Shown here: positions 24,501-32,258 of the stretch, one piece after another
How the letters are laid out: each line of letters starts with the position of its first letter
Position numbering within the stretch: the stretch's first letter is position 1
Source of the DNA: Ktedonobacterales bacterium
GTDB taxonomy: Bacteria > Chloroflexota > Ktedonobacteria > Ktedonobacterales > JADMIN01
NCBI GenBank assembly: GCA_025450405.1
Contig: JANWHL010000085.1
Coordinates: 1-33,797 of the forward strand
Direction: 5' to 3'
Length of the DNA: 33,797 nucleotides
Notes under the pieces: generated by a model
The model's database searches: none
What the model was told of the DNA's origin: nothing
Seen by the model: the letters and a program-made list of their open reading frames with translations, nothing else
Position numbers and translations under genes: made by a program

Positions 24501-25508
24501 GTGCCGCGTACGGGCGTGAAATTGGACGAGCGACCGGCACTCTCGGTGCAGGATGTCAGCGCGGCCGCGCGGGCGGTCATCGATAACGTAGAGAAAGTGA
24601 TCGTCGGCAAGGATGAGGCGGTACGCCTCACGCTCATCGCCATCATGTGCAACGGCCACATTCTCATCGAGGATGTCCCTGGCGTCGGCAAGACCGTGCT
24701 CACCAAGGCGGTCGCGCGCTCCATCGGCTGCACGTTCAAACGCATCCAGTTCACCCCAGACCTGCTCCCCAGCGATGTCACCGGCGTTTCGGTCTACAAC
24801 CAGAAGACGGGCGAATTCGAGTATCACCCCGGCCCGATCGTCAGCCAGTTCGTGCTGGGGGATGAGATCAACCGCGCCACCCCCAAGACCCAATCGGCCC
24901 TCCTCGAGGCGATGGAGGAGGGCCAGATCACGGTGGACGGCAAGACCTATCGGCTGCCGACTCCCTTCATCGTCATGGCCACCGAGAACCCCATCGAGTA
25001 CGAGGGGACGTTCCCACTCCCAGAGGCCCAGCTTGACCGCTTTCTGCTCAACATCCACCTGGGGTATCCCTCGAACGAGGACGAGGTCAAGATCCTCGAG
25101 CAGCAGCAACGCTCGCACCCGATCGACACCCTCGGGCAGATCCTGAGCGCCGAAGACCTCGTCGGCATTCAGCGCGACGTGCGCGAGGTGCGCGTGGATC
25201 GCGAAATTCGCGAGTACATCGTGGCCCTGGTCTCCGCCACGCGCGACCACCCCAATGTGTATCTCGGCGTCAGCCCGCGCGGCTCGCTCGCCCTCTTCCA
25301 CACCACCCAGGCGCGGGCCGTCCTGGAGGGCCGCGATTACGTCATCCCCGACGACGTGAAACACATGGCGCGGGCCACGCTCGCGCACCGGTTGATTGTG
25401 GCGCCGGCCGCCCGCGTCCGCGGCATTCTCGCCCCCGCCGTGATTGAAGAGATCATCGGCACGGTCCCCGTGCCCGGCGGCCCCTGGTCCGCCGATCGGA
25501 GACGGTGA
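24501..25508 (+). CDS. MoxR-family AAA+ ATPase
   Basis: The 335-residue protein is a textbook MoxR ATPase. It has IVGKDEAVRLTLIAIMCNGHILIEDVPGVGKT with Walker A at about 57-65, FVLGDEINRATPKTQSALLEAMEEGQITVDG with Walker B (116-122), MATENPIEYEGTFPLPEAQLDRF with sensor 1 (159-164), and the lid domain to the C-terminus. These ATPases act as chaperones that mature or insert protein partners, usually encoded next door by DUF58 and von Willebrand-type genes. GTG 24501 is a guess among GTG 24501, GTG 24516 and TTG 24522, because the frame upstream is blocked at 24468 and no good ribosome-binding site is seen. The DUF58 gene starts four bases after the stop, so the two are surely co-transcribed. 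Confidence 0.95.
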   Translation: MPRTGVKLDERPALSVQDVSAAARAVIDNVEKVIVGKDEAVRLTLIAIMCNGHILIEDVPGVGKTVLTKAVARSIGCTFKRIQFTPDLLPSDVTGVSVYNQKTGEFEYHPGPIVSQFVLGDEINRATPKTQSALLEAMEEGQITVDGKTYRLPTPFIVMATENPIEYEGTFPLPEAQLDRFLLNIHLGYPSNEDEVKILEQQQRSHPIDTLGQILSAEDLVGIQRDVREVRVDREIREYIVALVSATRDHPNVYLGVSPRGSLALFHTTQARAVLEGRDYVIPDDVKHMARATLAHRLIVAPAARVRGILAPAVIEEIIGTVPVPGGPWSADRRR

Positions 25509-25512
25509 TCGT

Positions 25513-26709
25513 ATGCGCATCTGGCAGATCGCTGGTCTGACGGCGATCCTGGGGATCATGGCCGTGGCGACCGGCTGGAAGCCGCTGTACGTGCTGGCGT
25601 ACGGGCTGGCCGCCGCGCTCGTGCTCTCCTCGGTCTGGATGGCGCTCAGCCTGCAGGGCATCGCCTTCTCGCGCACCACACCCGTGGCGCGCGCCACGGT
25701 GGGCGAGCGCCTGGAGGAGCGCCTGGCCATCGAGAACCGCTCCTGGTTCCCCAAGCTCTGGGTCCAGGTCAGCGACGGCTCGACGCTCCCCGGACACCAC
25801 GCGGGCTATGTTTCGAGCATCGGGCCGCACAAGCGCATCACCTGGCGCGCCCGCACGCTCTGCCGCCGCCGCGGCCGCTATGTGTTGGGACCGGTCGAGG
25901 CGACCACCGGCGACCCGCTCGGCCTGTTCCAGCACTCGTTGCCGCTCGCTCCCGCGTATCCGCTGCTGGTGCTGCCAGCGGTGCTGCCGCTGCGCACGCT
26001 GGCGCTCTTCCAGGGTGTGTTGCCGGGGCGCGGGCGGGGCTCGCGGCGCTCGCTGCAGACGGCCACGAACGTCGTGACCGTCCGCGACTATGTGCCGGGC
26101 GACCCGCTCACGCGCATCCACTGGCCGACGACCGCCCGGCACGGACAGTTCATGGTCAAGGAGTTCGATCTCGACCCGACCATCGACGCCACCATCCTGA
26201 TCGACCTCGACACCGCCGCTCAGGCTGGCAGTGGCGATGACTCCACCGAAGAAGTCGCCGTCACCATCGCGGCCAGCATCGCCACCTACCTGCTGCGCCA
26301 GGAAGAGCTGGCCGTCTCGCTCAGCATCTCGGGTATGCCGGAGGGCATCCTCCAGCTTGACCGCGGCCAGCGCCAGCTGGACCGCATCCTGGAGTTGCTG
26401 GCGGTGGCGCGGCCGATCGCGCGCGTGAGCCTGGCCGAAGCGCTGGCCACCGAGGAGGTGAGGCTGGCGCGCCACAGCGTGCTGATCATCATCACGCCGT
26501 CGGCCGATGGCGATTGGCCAGACGCCGTCTATCACCTTCAGCGGCGTGGCATCCACCCGCTGGTCATCACCCTCGACCCACAGAGCTTCGATCGCAACCA
26601 CCCCGGCAACGCCTTCGCGCTGGAGGCCCTCCGGGGCATCGGCGCGCCGGTGATATCCCTGCGCTTTGGCGACGATGTGGCCGGCGCGCTGGAGCGAGGT
26701 CCGCGCTAA
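25513..26709 (+). CDS. DUF58-domain membrane protein
   Basis: The 398-residue protein has two N-terminal membrane helices (about 5-20 and 25-42). A beta-rich region with RLEERLAIENRSWFPKLWVQVSDGSTLPGH follows. The DUF58 signature VRDYVPGDPLTRIHWPTTARHGQFMVKEFD (near 192-221) leads into a von Willebrand-like fold (ATILIDLDTAA with a partial metal-site pattern, and HSVLIIITPSADGDW). DUF58 proteins are partners of MoxR ATPases, often with transglutaminases, in envelope-related processes. The exact molecular role is not established. ATG 25513 lies four bases after the MoxR stop, and CGGAGA is about 11 bases upstream. The transglutaminase gene begins ten bases after its stop. Confidence 0.93.
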   Translation: MRIWQIAGLTAILGIMAVATGWKPLYVLAYGLAAALVLSSVWMALSLQGIAFSRTTPVARATVGERLEERLAIENRSWFPKLWVQVSDGSTLPGHHAGYVSSIGPHKRITWRARTLCRRRGRYVLGPVEATTGDPLGLFQHSLPLAPAYPLLVLPAVLPLRTLALFQGVLPGRGRGSRRSLQTATNVVTVRDYVPGDPLTRIHWPTTARHGQFMVKEFDLDPTIDATILIDLDTAAQAGSGDDSTEEVAVTIAASIATYLLRQEELAVSLSISGMPEGILQLDRGQRQLDRILELLAVARPIARVSLAEALATEEVRLARHSVLIIITPSADGDWPDAVYHLQRRGIHPLVITLDPQSFDRNHPGNAFALEALRGIGAPVISLRFGDDVAGALERGPR

Positions 26710-26719
26710 GGAGAGGCCG

Positions 26720-29170
26720 ATGCAGACCATCACCCCCACCCCGGTGCGGCCCGACGGAACGGTGCCGGCCACCGAACAGAGCCTGCTGGCGCGCCTGCGC
26801 GAGCGCGTGCCTCTGCGTCTGGTCCGCGGCACCGAAAGCCGGCTGATGCTGACGTGGAACTCACGCCCGATCTTTCTGTTCTGGCCCGAAGATGGCTGGC
26901 TCGCGGTGTTCCTGCTGAGTTTTTGTGTCTACATCACCATCCTGAGCATTCAGAGTGTGACCCCGGCCTGGGCACCAGGCATGGGCATCCTCACCGCCAC
27001 CACCGTGCTGGGGCTGTTCCTCGGGCTGGTCGCCGCGCTGCAGCGGCTGATCCCCCAATATTACGTGCATTCGGCCTTCGCGCTGCTTGGCGGCTATGTC
27101 GCCTTTGCGGAGACGGCCAGCGTCGCGACCCATGGTGACCGGTTGGCGCTGCTCAACCGGCTGGGCCTCTGGTATCACCAGGCCACCCACAATCTGCCGA
27201 GTAACGACAACGCGATCTTTCTGCTCTTCCTGGCCGTCCTGAGCTTCCTGCTGGCGTACATCAGCATGTGGCTGGTGCTGCGCTCGCACCGGCCGCTGCT
27301 GGCGCTCATCGCCAACGGGGTGGTGCTGCTGATCAATCTGAATTTCGCCAGCGACGACAAATTGGTCTTTCTCGTCCTCTTCCTGCTCGCCGGCCTGCTC
27401 CTGCTCGTCCGCTTCAGCCTGGCGGAGAACATGCGCCACTGGCGCCTCGGTGGCCTGCGCTTCTCACCCGACCTGAGCTGGGACGTCATGCAGACTGGGG
27501 CGATTTTCGCCGTGATTGTGCTCTTGCTGGCCTATCTGCTGCCCGCGGCATCCCCCACCTCGGGGGTCGCGAAGTTCTTCAGCAATCCGCGCGGACCCTT
27601 TGGGGCGATCGAGCAGCGCTTCGAGAGTCTGTTCAACAGTGTCAACGGGCCCGGCAATGGCAACGGCCTCAGCTTCTTCAGCGGCAATCTCCCCCTCAAG
27701 GGGACGGTCGATCTCCCCAACGCCGAGGTCTTGCGCTACACGAGCGACGCGCCGAACCAATACCTGGTCACGCAGACGTTTGACACGTTCGACGGCCACG
27801 TCTGGACGCAGAGCCTTGGGCGCGCCGTCAACGTCCGCGCGAATGAGCTGCTGCCCATCGACACGTCCAACGTGCGCATCATCAACCAGACGCTCTTTCT
27901 GACCCACATCGGCACTGGCTCACGCCAGCTTTTTGCCGGTGACCTGCCAGCCTCGTTCAGCGTGCCCAGCGACGTCTCCCAGACGCTGGAGGGCAACACG
28001 ATCACGTCCTATTACAGCCAGGACGACCTGATCGCCGGGCAGCGCTACACCGCGTCGTCCTACGTCCCCACCGCCACGATCGGGCAATTGGAGAATGTGC
28101 CATTTCCGGGGCTTGGCGGCGGCAGCTATCCGCCCGACGTGCTCTCGGACTACCTGAACAACGACAATACCTCGATCGACCCGTTGGTGGCGCAGACTGC
28201 CCAGCAATGGACGCGCGGCACGACCACCATGTATGACGCCGCCATAGCGATCGAGTCGCATCTGCGGGTCTTCACCTACAGCACGCACAACGGCGAGGTG
28301 CCGAGCAACGAGGATGCCGTGGTCTGGTTCCTCCAGAACAAGAAGGGCTTCTGCACCTTCTTCGCCTCGGCGATGGCCCTGATGGCCCGCTCGCTCGGGA
28401 TTCCCGCGCGCGTCGCCGAGGGCTTTACCAACGGGCAGCTCGACGACGTGCAGAAGAATTATGTCGTGCGCGGCACCGATGCCCACGTCTGGACGCAACT
28501 CTATTTCGCGGGTTACGGCTGGATTGACTTCGAGCCGACGCAGACGTTCAACGTCATCACCCGCGCCACGCCAGGCGGCACGGCCACCGCGACGGGCGCA
28601 ACCGGCACCACGACGCCAGGCGGCCCCCAACCGACGAAGACCCGCGGCTCGCGCCCGCTGCCCACCGAGAGCCTGGGCGGCGGTGGTGGGGGGGGGGGAG
28701 GCGCGGTGTTGCGCGACCTGGGCATCTCCCTCGCGTTCCTTGCCGCCCTCGTGCTGTTGCTGATCGCCGCGTTCGCGATCTACTGGCGCGCGCTCTATCG
28801 CGGCCTGCCACCGATCGCGGCCGCGTTCGGTCGCGCAGCGCGACTGGGCGCCTGGGTGGGGGTGCCGCCGCGGCCGAATCAGACGCCGTATGAATACGCC
28901 GACGCGGTGGGCCAACTGGTTCCGGAAGCCAGCGAACCGCTCCACCGCCTGAGCGAGCTCTACGTCGCGGAACGGTGGGGCGGCGCCCGCGCGTCCGCCG
29001 ACGAGGCGAGTACGCCGTATGCGCACGCCCGTCGTGCCCTGACGCAGGCGATCACACGCCGCCTGACCGGGGTGGTACGGCTGGTGCGCGATCGGCTGCG
29101 GTCGTATCTGGGCGGTGGGCGGAGCGCAGCGCGCCAGAGCGACGACGACGACTTCATCTTCGACGGGTGA
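26720..29170 (+). CDS. Membrane-bound transglutaminase-like protein (TgpA type, with DUF4129-like tail)
   Basis: ATG 26720 follows AAGGAGAGG and gives 816 residues. Six to seven membrane helices lie between residues 58 and 275, followed by a large extracytoplasmic region. The transglutaminase core contains Cys545 in KKGFCTFFASAMALMARSLGIPARV, His589 in TDAHVWTQLYF and Asp603 in GWIDFEPT, so the catalytic triad is intact. A Thr/Pro/Gly linker (about 615-662), partly encoded by an 11-G run (28688-28698), precedes a further helix (665-688). The cytoplasmic tail PYEYADAVGQLVPEASEPLHRLSELYVAERWGG resembles DUF4129. TgpA-like proteins catalyse or once catalysed acyl transfer at the cell surface. 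This is the third gene of the MoxR-DUF58 operon, a common arrangement. Confidence 0.95.
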   Translation: MQTITPTPVRPDGTVPATEQSLLARLRERVPLRLVRGTESRLMLTWNSRPIFLFWPEDGWLAVFLLSFCVYITILSIQSVTPAWAPGMGILTATTVLGLFLGLVAALQRLIPQYYVHSAFALLGGYVAFAETASVATHGDRLALLNRLGLWYHQATHNLPSNDNAIFLLFLAVLSFLLAYISMWLVLRSHRPLLALIANGVVLLINLNFASDDKLVFLVLFLLAGLLLLVRFSLAENMRHWRLGGLRFSPDLSWDVMQTGAIFAVIVLLLAYLLPAASPTSGVAKFFSNPRGPFGAIEQRFESLFNSVNGPGNGNGLSFFSGNLPLKGTVDLPNAEVLRYTSDAPNQYLVTQTFDTFDGHVWTQSLGRAVNVRANELLPIDTSNVRIINQTLFLTHIGTGSRQLFAGDLPASFSVPSDVSQTLEGNTITSYYSQDDLIAGQRYTASSYVPTATIGQLENVPFPGLGGGSYPPDVLSDYLNNDNTSIDPLVAQTAQQWTRGTTTMYDAAIAIESHLRVFTYSTHNGEVPSNEDAVVWFLQNKKGFCTFFASAMALMARSLGIPARVAEGFTNGQLDDVQKNYVVRGTDAHVWTQLYFAGYGWIDFEPTQTFNVITRATPGGTATATGATGTTTPGGPQPTKTRGSRPLPTESLGGGGGGGGGAVLRDLGISLAFLAALVLLLIAAFAIYWRALYRGLPPIAAAFGRAARLGAWVGVPPRPNQTPYEYADAVGQLVPEASEPLHRLSELYVAERWGGARASADEASTPYAHARRALTQAITRRLTGVVRLVRDRLRSYLGGGRSAARQSDDDDFIFDG

Positions 29171-29265
29171 TGGTGTGACATACTGGGCCACGAGCGTGCC
29201 GCGCGTGGGCCGGCGCCGTGTTGGGCGAGTCGGGCGGGTCGCGGCGACGAGAAGGGATTGCCAGC

Positions 29266-30465
29266 GTGGCAACGCAGCCCAAGACCGCACAGCCCAACTA
29301 CGCACGACGCCTCGCCCAGACGCGCGTCCGCCTCGAAAGCGAACAACTTGACGGTTTGCTGGTCGCCAACCACCACAATCGGCGCTATCTGACCGGTTTC
29401 CCCACCGAAGACCACGATATTGTGGAGACGGCGGGGTGGGCGCTGGTGACCCCCAAGCGTCTGGCCCTGGTGACGACCACCTTCGCGATCATCGGCCTAG
29501 AAGCCACGGTGACGCCGAGCGGGGCCGAAGTGCTGCGCTTTGATACGCGTTCGGCGTGGGAGATCGTCGCCGAGACAGCGGCCGAGGATGGTGTTCAGAG
29601 GCTGGGGTTCGAAGCGAGTTACTTCTCGTACGAGCGCTATGACCGGCTGCGGACCGCCCTCCGCCGCCGCTCCCGCCGCGGCGGCCCGCGCGTGGAGATG
29701 GTGCCCGCGAAGAGTGTGATCGAGCACGTCCGGGCACTCAAGGACCCCGCCGAGGTCGCCGCCATTCGCAAAGCCGGGGCGATCGCCGAGGAGGCGTTCG
29801 AGCGCCTGGTGCCGACGCTCCGGCCCGGCATGACCGAGCGCGAGATCGCGCGGCGGCTCGAGACCCTGATGGTGGATCAGGGCGCGCTGGGGCCGAGTTT
29901 CCCGACGATTGTGGCCGCCGGGCAAAATGCCGCTCAACCCCACGCCGTCGCGGGCGACCGCCAGGTGCGCGCGGGTGAGCCGCTGCTGATCGACTTTGGC
30001 GCTTACGCGGACGGGTATTGCTCGGACTTCACGCGCACCATCACGCTGGGCGAACCAGAGCCGCGGCTGGTGGACCTCTACGCCATCGTGCGCGAAGCCC
30101 AGTCGGCGGCCGAGCGCGCCCTGGCGGAGGGCGTGCGCCGCGGGCGCGACGTGGATCACGCGGCGCGCGAGGTGATCGAGAAGGCGGGCTATGGCGACCA
30201 TTACCTCCACGGCACGGGACACGGGGTGGGCATGGCCGTGCATGAGCTCCCCTCGCTGACACGAGCGCGTCCCGACCGCGGCCTCACCAGCGCGGACCTG
30301 GCCAAGATCGAGCACCTGGAGCCGGGCCACGTGGTCACCGTGGAACCGGGGATCTATCTGGAGGACTGGGGCGGCGTGCGCCTGGAGGACATGCTGCTGA
30401 TCACCGAGAGTGGGGCGACGGTGCTGAACGAGCGCAATCCGGAGCGGGTGCGTGTTGTCGCCTGA
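29266..30465 (+). CDS. pepQ: Xaa-Pro aminopeptidase (M24 metallopeptidase)
   Basis: The 399-residue protein has an N-terminal creatinase-like domain (12-150) and a C-terminal pita-bread peptidase domain. All five metal ligands are present: Asp243 (IDFGAYADG), Asp254 (SDFTRT), His319 (HGTGHGVGM), Glu360 (VTVEPGIY) and Glu374 (RLEDMLLIT). It should cleave peptides next to proline in the cytoplasm using two Mn or Co ions. Whether it is an aminopeptidase (PepP-like) or dipeptidase (PepQ-like) cannot be decided, so the gene symbol is tentative. GTG 29266 has GAAGGG nine bases upstream; GTG 29218 would add 16 residues. It lies 95 bases after the transglutaminase gene. Confidence 0.93.
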   Translation: MATQPKTAQPNYARRLAQTRVRLESEQLDGLLVANHHNRRYLTGFPTEDHDIVETAGWALVTPKRLALVTTTFAIIGLEATVTPSGAEVLRFDTRSAWEIVAETAAEDGVQRLGFEASYFSYERYDRLRTALRRRSRRGGPRVEMVPAKSVIEHVRALKDPAEVAAIRKAGAIAEEAFERLVPTLRPGMTEREIARRLETLMVDQGALGPSFPTIVAAGQNAAQPHAVAGDRQVRAGEPLLIDFGAYADGYCSDFTRTITLGEPEPRLVDLYAIVREAQSAAERALAEGVRRGRDVDHAAREVIEKAGYGDHYLHGTGHGVGMAVHELPSLTRARPDRGLTSADLAKIEHLEPGHVVTVEPGIYLEDWGGVRLEDMLLITESGATVLNERNPERVRVVA

Positions 30466-30543
30466 GGCCGCGTGCCCGCGCCGCCGCGCGGACGCCCGTA
30501 CCCAGCACGTTGGTCCCGGACGCGTCGAACGGTCGGACGCGTC

Positions 30544-30573
30544 GAGGCGCCGGACGACGCTGTCCGGCGCCTC
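30544..30573. terminator. Perfect 12-bp stem hairpin between convergent genes
   Basis: GAGGCGCCGGAC (30544-30555) and GTCCGGCGCCTC (30562-30573) form a perfect stem with a six-base loop. It lies 79 bases after the peptidase stop and 126 bases past the stop of the convergent zinc-ribbon gene. It lacks a T tract, but its strength and convergent location make it the best terminator candidate here. A 12-bp direct repeat CGGACGCGTCGA (30517-30528, 30534-30545) adjoins it. Confidence 0.5.
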
Positions 30574-30698
30574 AAGGGAGGTGGGTGCGAGCCTGGTGGG
30601 GCGCGCGTTGGTGTGGATGCTACAGGGGTGTCACTCATTGCGGGCGGTACGCTGTCGCACTCCGTGGGGTGGCTACACGGCGGCACTGCGTGCTGTCA

Positions 30699-30893
30699 CT
30701 ACGCGGACTGTCCGGTCATCTCGCCTTCGTCATCCGGGGACTGGACCACCGTCTCGATTGGACGCGAACCCGCCGACACGCGACAATCGCGGCAGAGGAT
30801 TTGCATCGTGCGAGCGGGCGGCGCGTTGCGGGTGCCGGCGAGCTGCCACATCTCCGCGCTCTGAATGGGTCGTCCACACTCGTCGCAGCGCAT
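30699..30893 (-). CDS. Small zinc-ribbon (two CxxC) protein
   Basis: This 64-residue protein reads MRCDECGRPIQSAEMWQL... and ILCRDCRVS. The two pairs Cys3-x-x-Cys6 and Cys34-x-x-Cys37 form a likely four-cysteine zinc site. The rest is polar and ends in an acidic tail. ATG 30893 has a perfect AGGAGG seven bases upstream, which supports it as a real gene despite its size; an open frame continues upstream without coding character. Such small zinc ribbons may bind RNA, DNA or a protein partner, and nothing more specific can be said. It is the only minus-strand gene between the peptidase and the threonine dehydratase-like gene, and is divergent from the latter. Confidence 0.75.
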   Translation of the reverse strand: MRCDECGRPIQSAEMWQLAGTRNAPPARTMQILCRDCRVSAGSRPIETVVQSPDDEGEMTGQSA

Positions 30894-31118
30894 CGGGGAC
30901 CTCCTCGTAGACTGGCTCGCGCCCAATCTGGGCACGATCGTGCGGGAGAGGCCCTGGCGCGCTTCCACGCGCAACCAGGCGATGCCTGGGTCGCGGCCGG
31001 TTCACGCGACCCTGCGCATCCGTACCGCAGGCAGTATACCACAATCCACGAACCAATCGCGGAGACAAGCTGGCGTCGCGAGCGGTTCGACGTCGCGTTC
31101 GAAAGGGAGTTGCCCGCT

Positions 31119-32147
31119 GTGACTACGCCTACCACGCCCGAGCAATCCTCGCCCGAGCAATCCCCGCGCGAGCAATCCAGGCCCGCGCTGCCCACGCTCG
31201 ACGACGTGCGCGCCGCGCGGGGCCGCATCGCCGGCCTGGCGCACCGCACGCCCCTCACCACTGCCCACAGTGTGGGCGCCCTGGTCCAGCCGCCGGTGGA
31301 TCTGTATCTCAAGGAGGAGCAGCGCCAGAAAACGGGGTCGTTCAAGGCGCGCGGGGTCCTGAATCGGGTCGCCACGCTGGATGAGGTGCGGCGCGGGCGG
31401 GGACTGGTCACGGTGTCGGCGGGCAATCACGCGGCGGCGGTCAGCTGGGCGGCGGCCGCGCGCGGGATTCCGGCCACCGTGTTCATGCGCATGGGCGCCG
31501 CGACCAACAAGGTCGCGGCCACTCGGGCTTATGGCGCTACCGTGGACCTTGAAGCGAAGGACAACACGGAGGCGTTCGACCGCGCCCACGCGGCGGAGCG
31601 CGAGCGTGGACTGACCTTTGTCCACCCGTTCGACGACCCGATGGTGATTGCCGGAACGGCGACGGTTGGCGCCGAGATCCTCGAAGACCTGCCCGAGCCC
31701 GACCTGGTCGTGGTGCCGGTGGGCGGCGGAGGGCTGATCTCCGGCGTGGCGCTCGCGATCAAGGAGACACGGCCAGCGACGCGTGTGGTGGGCGTCGAGC
31801 CCGTGGGCGCGCCGACGGTGACCCAGGCGCTGGCCGCCGGCCGGCCCGTCACGCTGGGTCCACCGGACACCATCGCCGACGGCCTCGCGGCGCCGTTTAC
31901 CGGCGCTCATAACCTCGCGGCGATCCAGCGATACGTGGATGAGGTGGTGCTGGTGACCGACGACGAGATCCGCCATGCCATGCGCCTGCTGCTGGAGCGC
32001 GCGAAGCTGCTGGCGGAGCCGGCGGGCGCGGCGGCCCTGGCGGCGTTGCTGGCGGGGAAGGTCTCCGTGACCGCGGGCCAGCGCGTGGTGGTGGTGGTGA
32101 GCGGCGGTAACATGGACGTGACGAAATTGGGTGAAATGCTGCGTTGA
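31119..32147 (+). CDS. Threonine ammonia-lyase / serine racemase-like PLP enzyme (fold type II)
   Basis: GTG 31119, with AAAGGGAG about nine bases upstream, gives 342 residues. LKEEQRQKTGSFKARGV carries the PLP Lys76; SAGNHAAAVSWAAAARGIPATVFM, VPVGGGGLISGVALAIKE (phosphate-binding glycine loop) and VVVVVSGGNMD complete the family pattern. It has no C-terminal ACT regulatory domain and is therefore of the short catabolic type (TdcB-like) that converts threonine to 2-oxobutyrate, or serine to pyruvate; serine racemase activity is the main alternative. Residues 7-20 are an unusual S-P-E-Q-type triplication encoded by a 15-bp repeat. A terminator-like hairpin follows 33 bases after the stop. Confidence 0.92.
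   Translation: MTTPTTPEQSSPEQSPREQSRPALPTLDDVRAARGRIAGLAHRTPLTTAHSVGALVQPPVDLYLKEEQRQKTGSFKARGVLNRVATLDEVRRGRGLVTVSAGNHAAAVSWAAAARGIPATVFMRMGAATNKVAATRAYGATVDLEAKDNTEAFDRAHAAERERGLTFVHPFDDPMVIAGTATVGAEILEDLPEPDLVVVPVGGGGLISGVALAIKETRPATRVVGVEPVGAPTVTQALAAGRPVTLGPPDTIADGLAAPFTGAHNLAAIQRYVDEVVLVTDDEIRHAMRLLLERAKLLAEPAGAAALAALLAGKVSVTAGQRVVVVVSGGNMDVTKLGEMLR
31138..31182 (+). repeat. 15-bp imperfect tandem repeat inside the PLP-enzyme gene
   Basis: Three units based on CCCGAGCAATCC, each 15 bp, encode the repeated PEQS/SPEQS/PREQS at residues 7-20. The repeat lies before the conserved domain and preserves the frame. Confidence 0.8.
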
Positions 32148-32180
32148 TCAACGTATGGTACGGATGACTCAGCCTGTTCT

Positions 32181-32206
32181 GGCCCCTTGGCATCAGCCAG
32201 GGGGCC
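32181..32206 (+). terminator. Hairpin terminator candidate after the PLP-enzyme gene
   Basis: GGCCCCTTGGC (32181-32191) and GCCAGGGGGCC (32196-32206) pair over 11 positions with one G-T wobble and a four-base ATCA loop, 33 bases past the stop codon. The following bases (TGCTATACT) are not a T run. It overlaps the -35 of the next gene's promoter. Confidence 0.55.
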
Positions 32207-32215
32207 TGCTATACT
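32187..32215 (+). promoter_or_regulatory. Sigma70-type promoter of the HEPN-like gene
   Basis: TTGGCA (32187-32192) and TATACT (32210-32215) are separated by exactly 17 bases, one mismatch from each consensus hexamer. Transcription would begin near 32222, leaving a leader of about 37 bases with GGAGGA (32248-32253). The -35 is inside the terminator-like hairpin of the preceding gene. Confidence 0.65.
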
Positions 32216-32258
32216 GCGCGTGCCGCTCAGCAATAATCTCCTTCGGCGGAGGACGCGC

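Noticed and set aside
31080..31100. GGTTCGA motif suggesting a tRNA T-arm
   Set aside because: No matching acceptor, D-arm or anticodon stem surrounds it; it is upstream coding-like DNA before the PLP-enzyme start.
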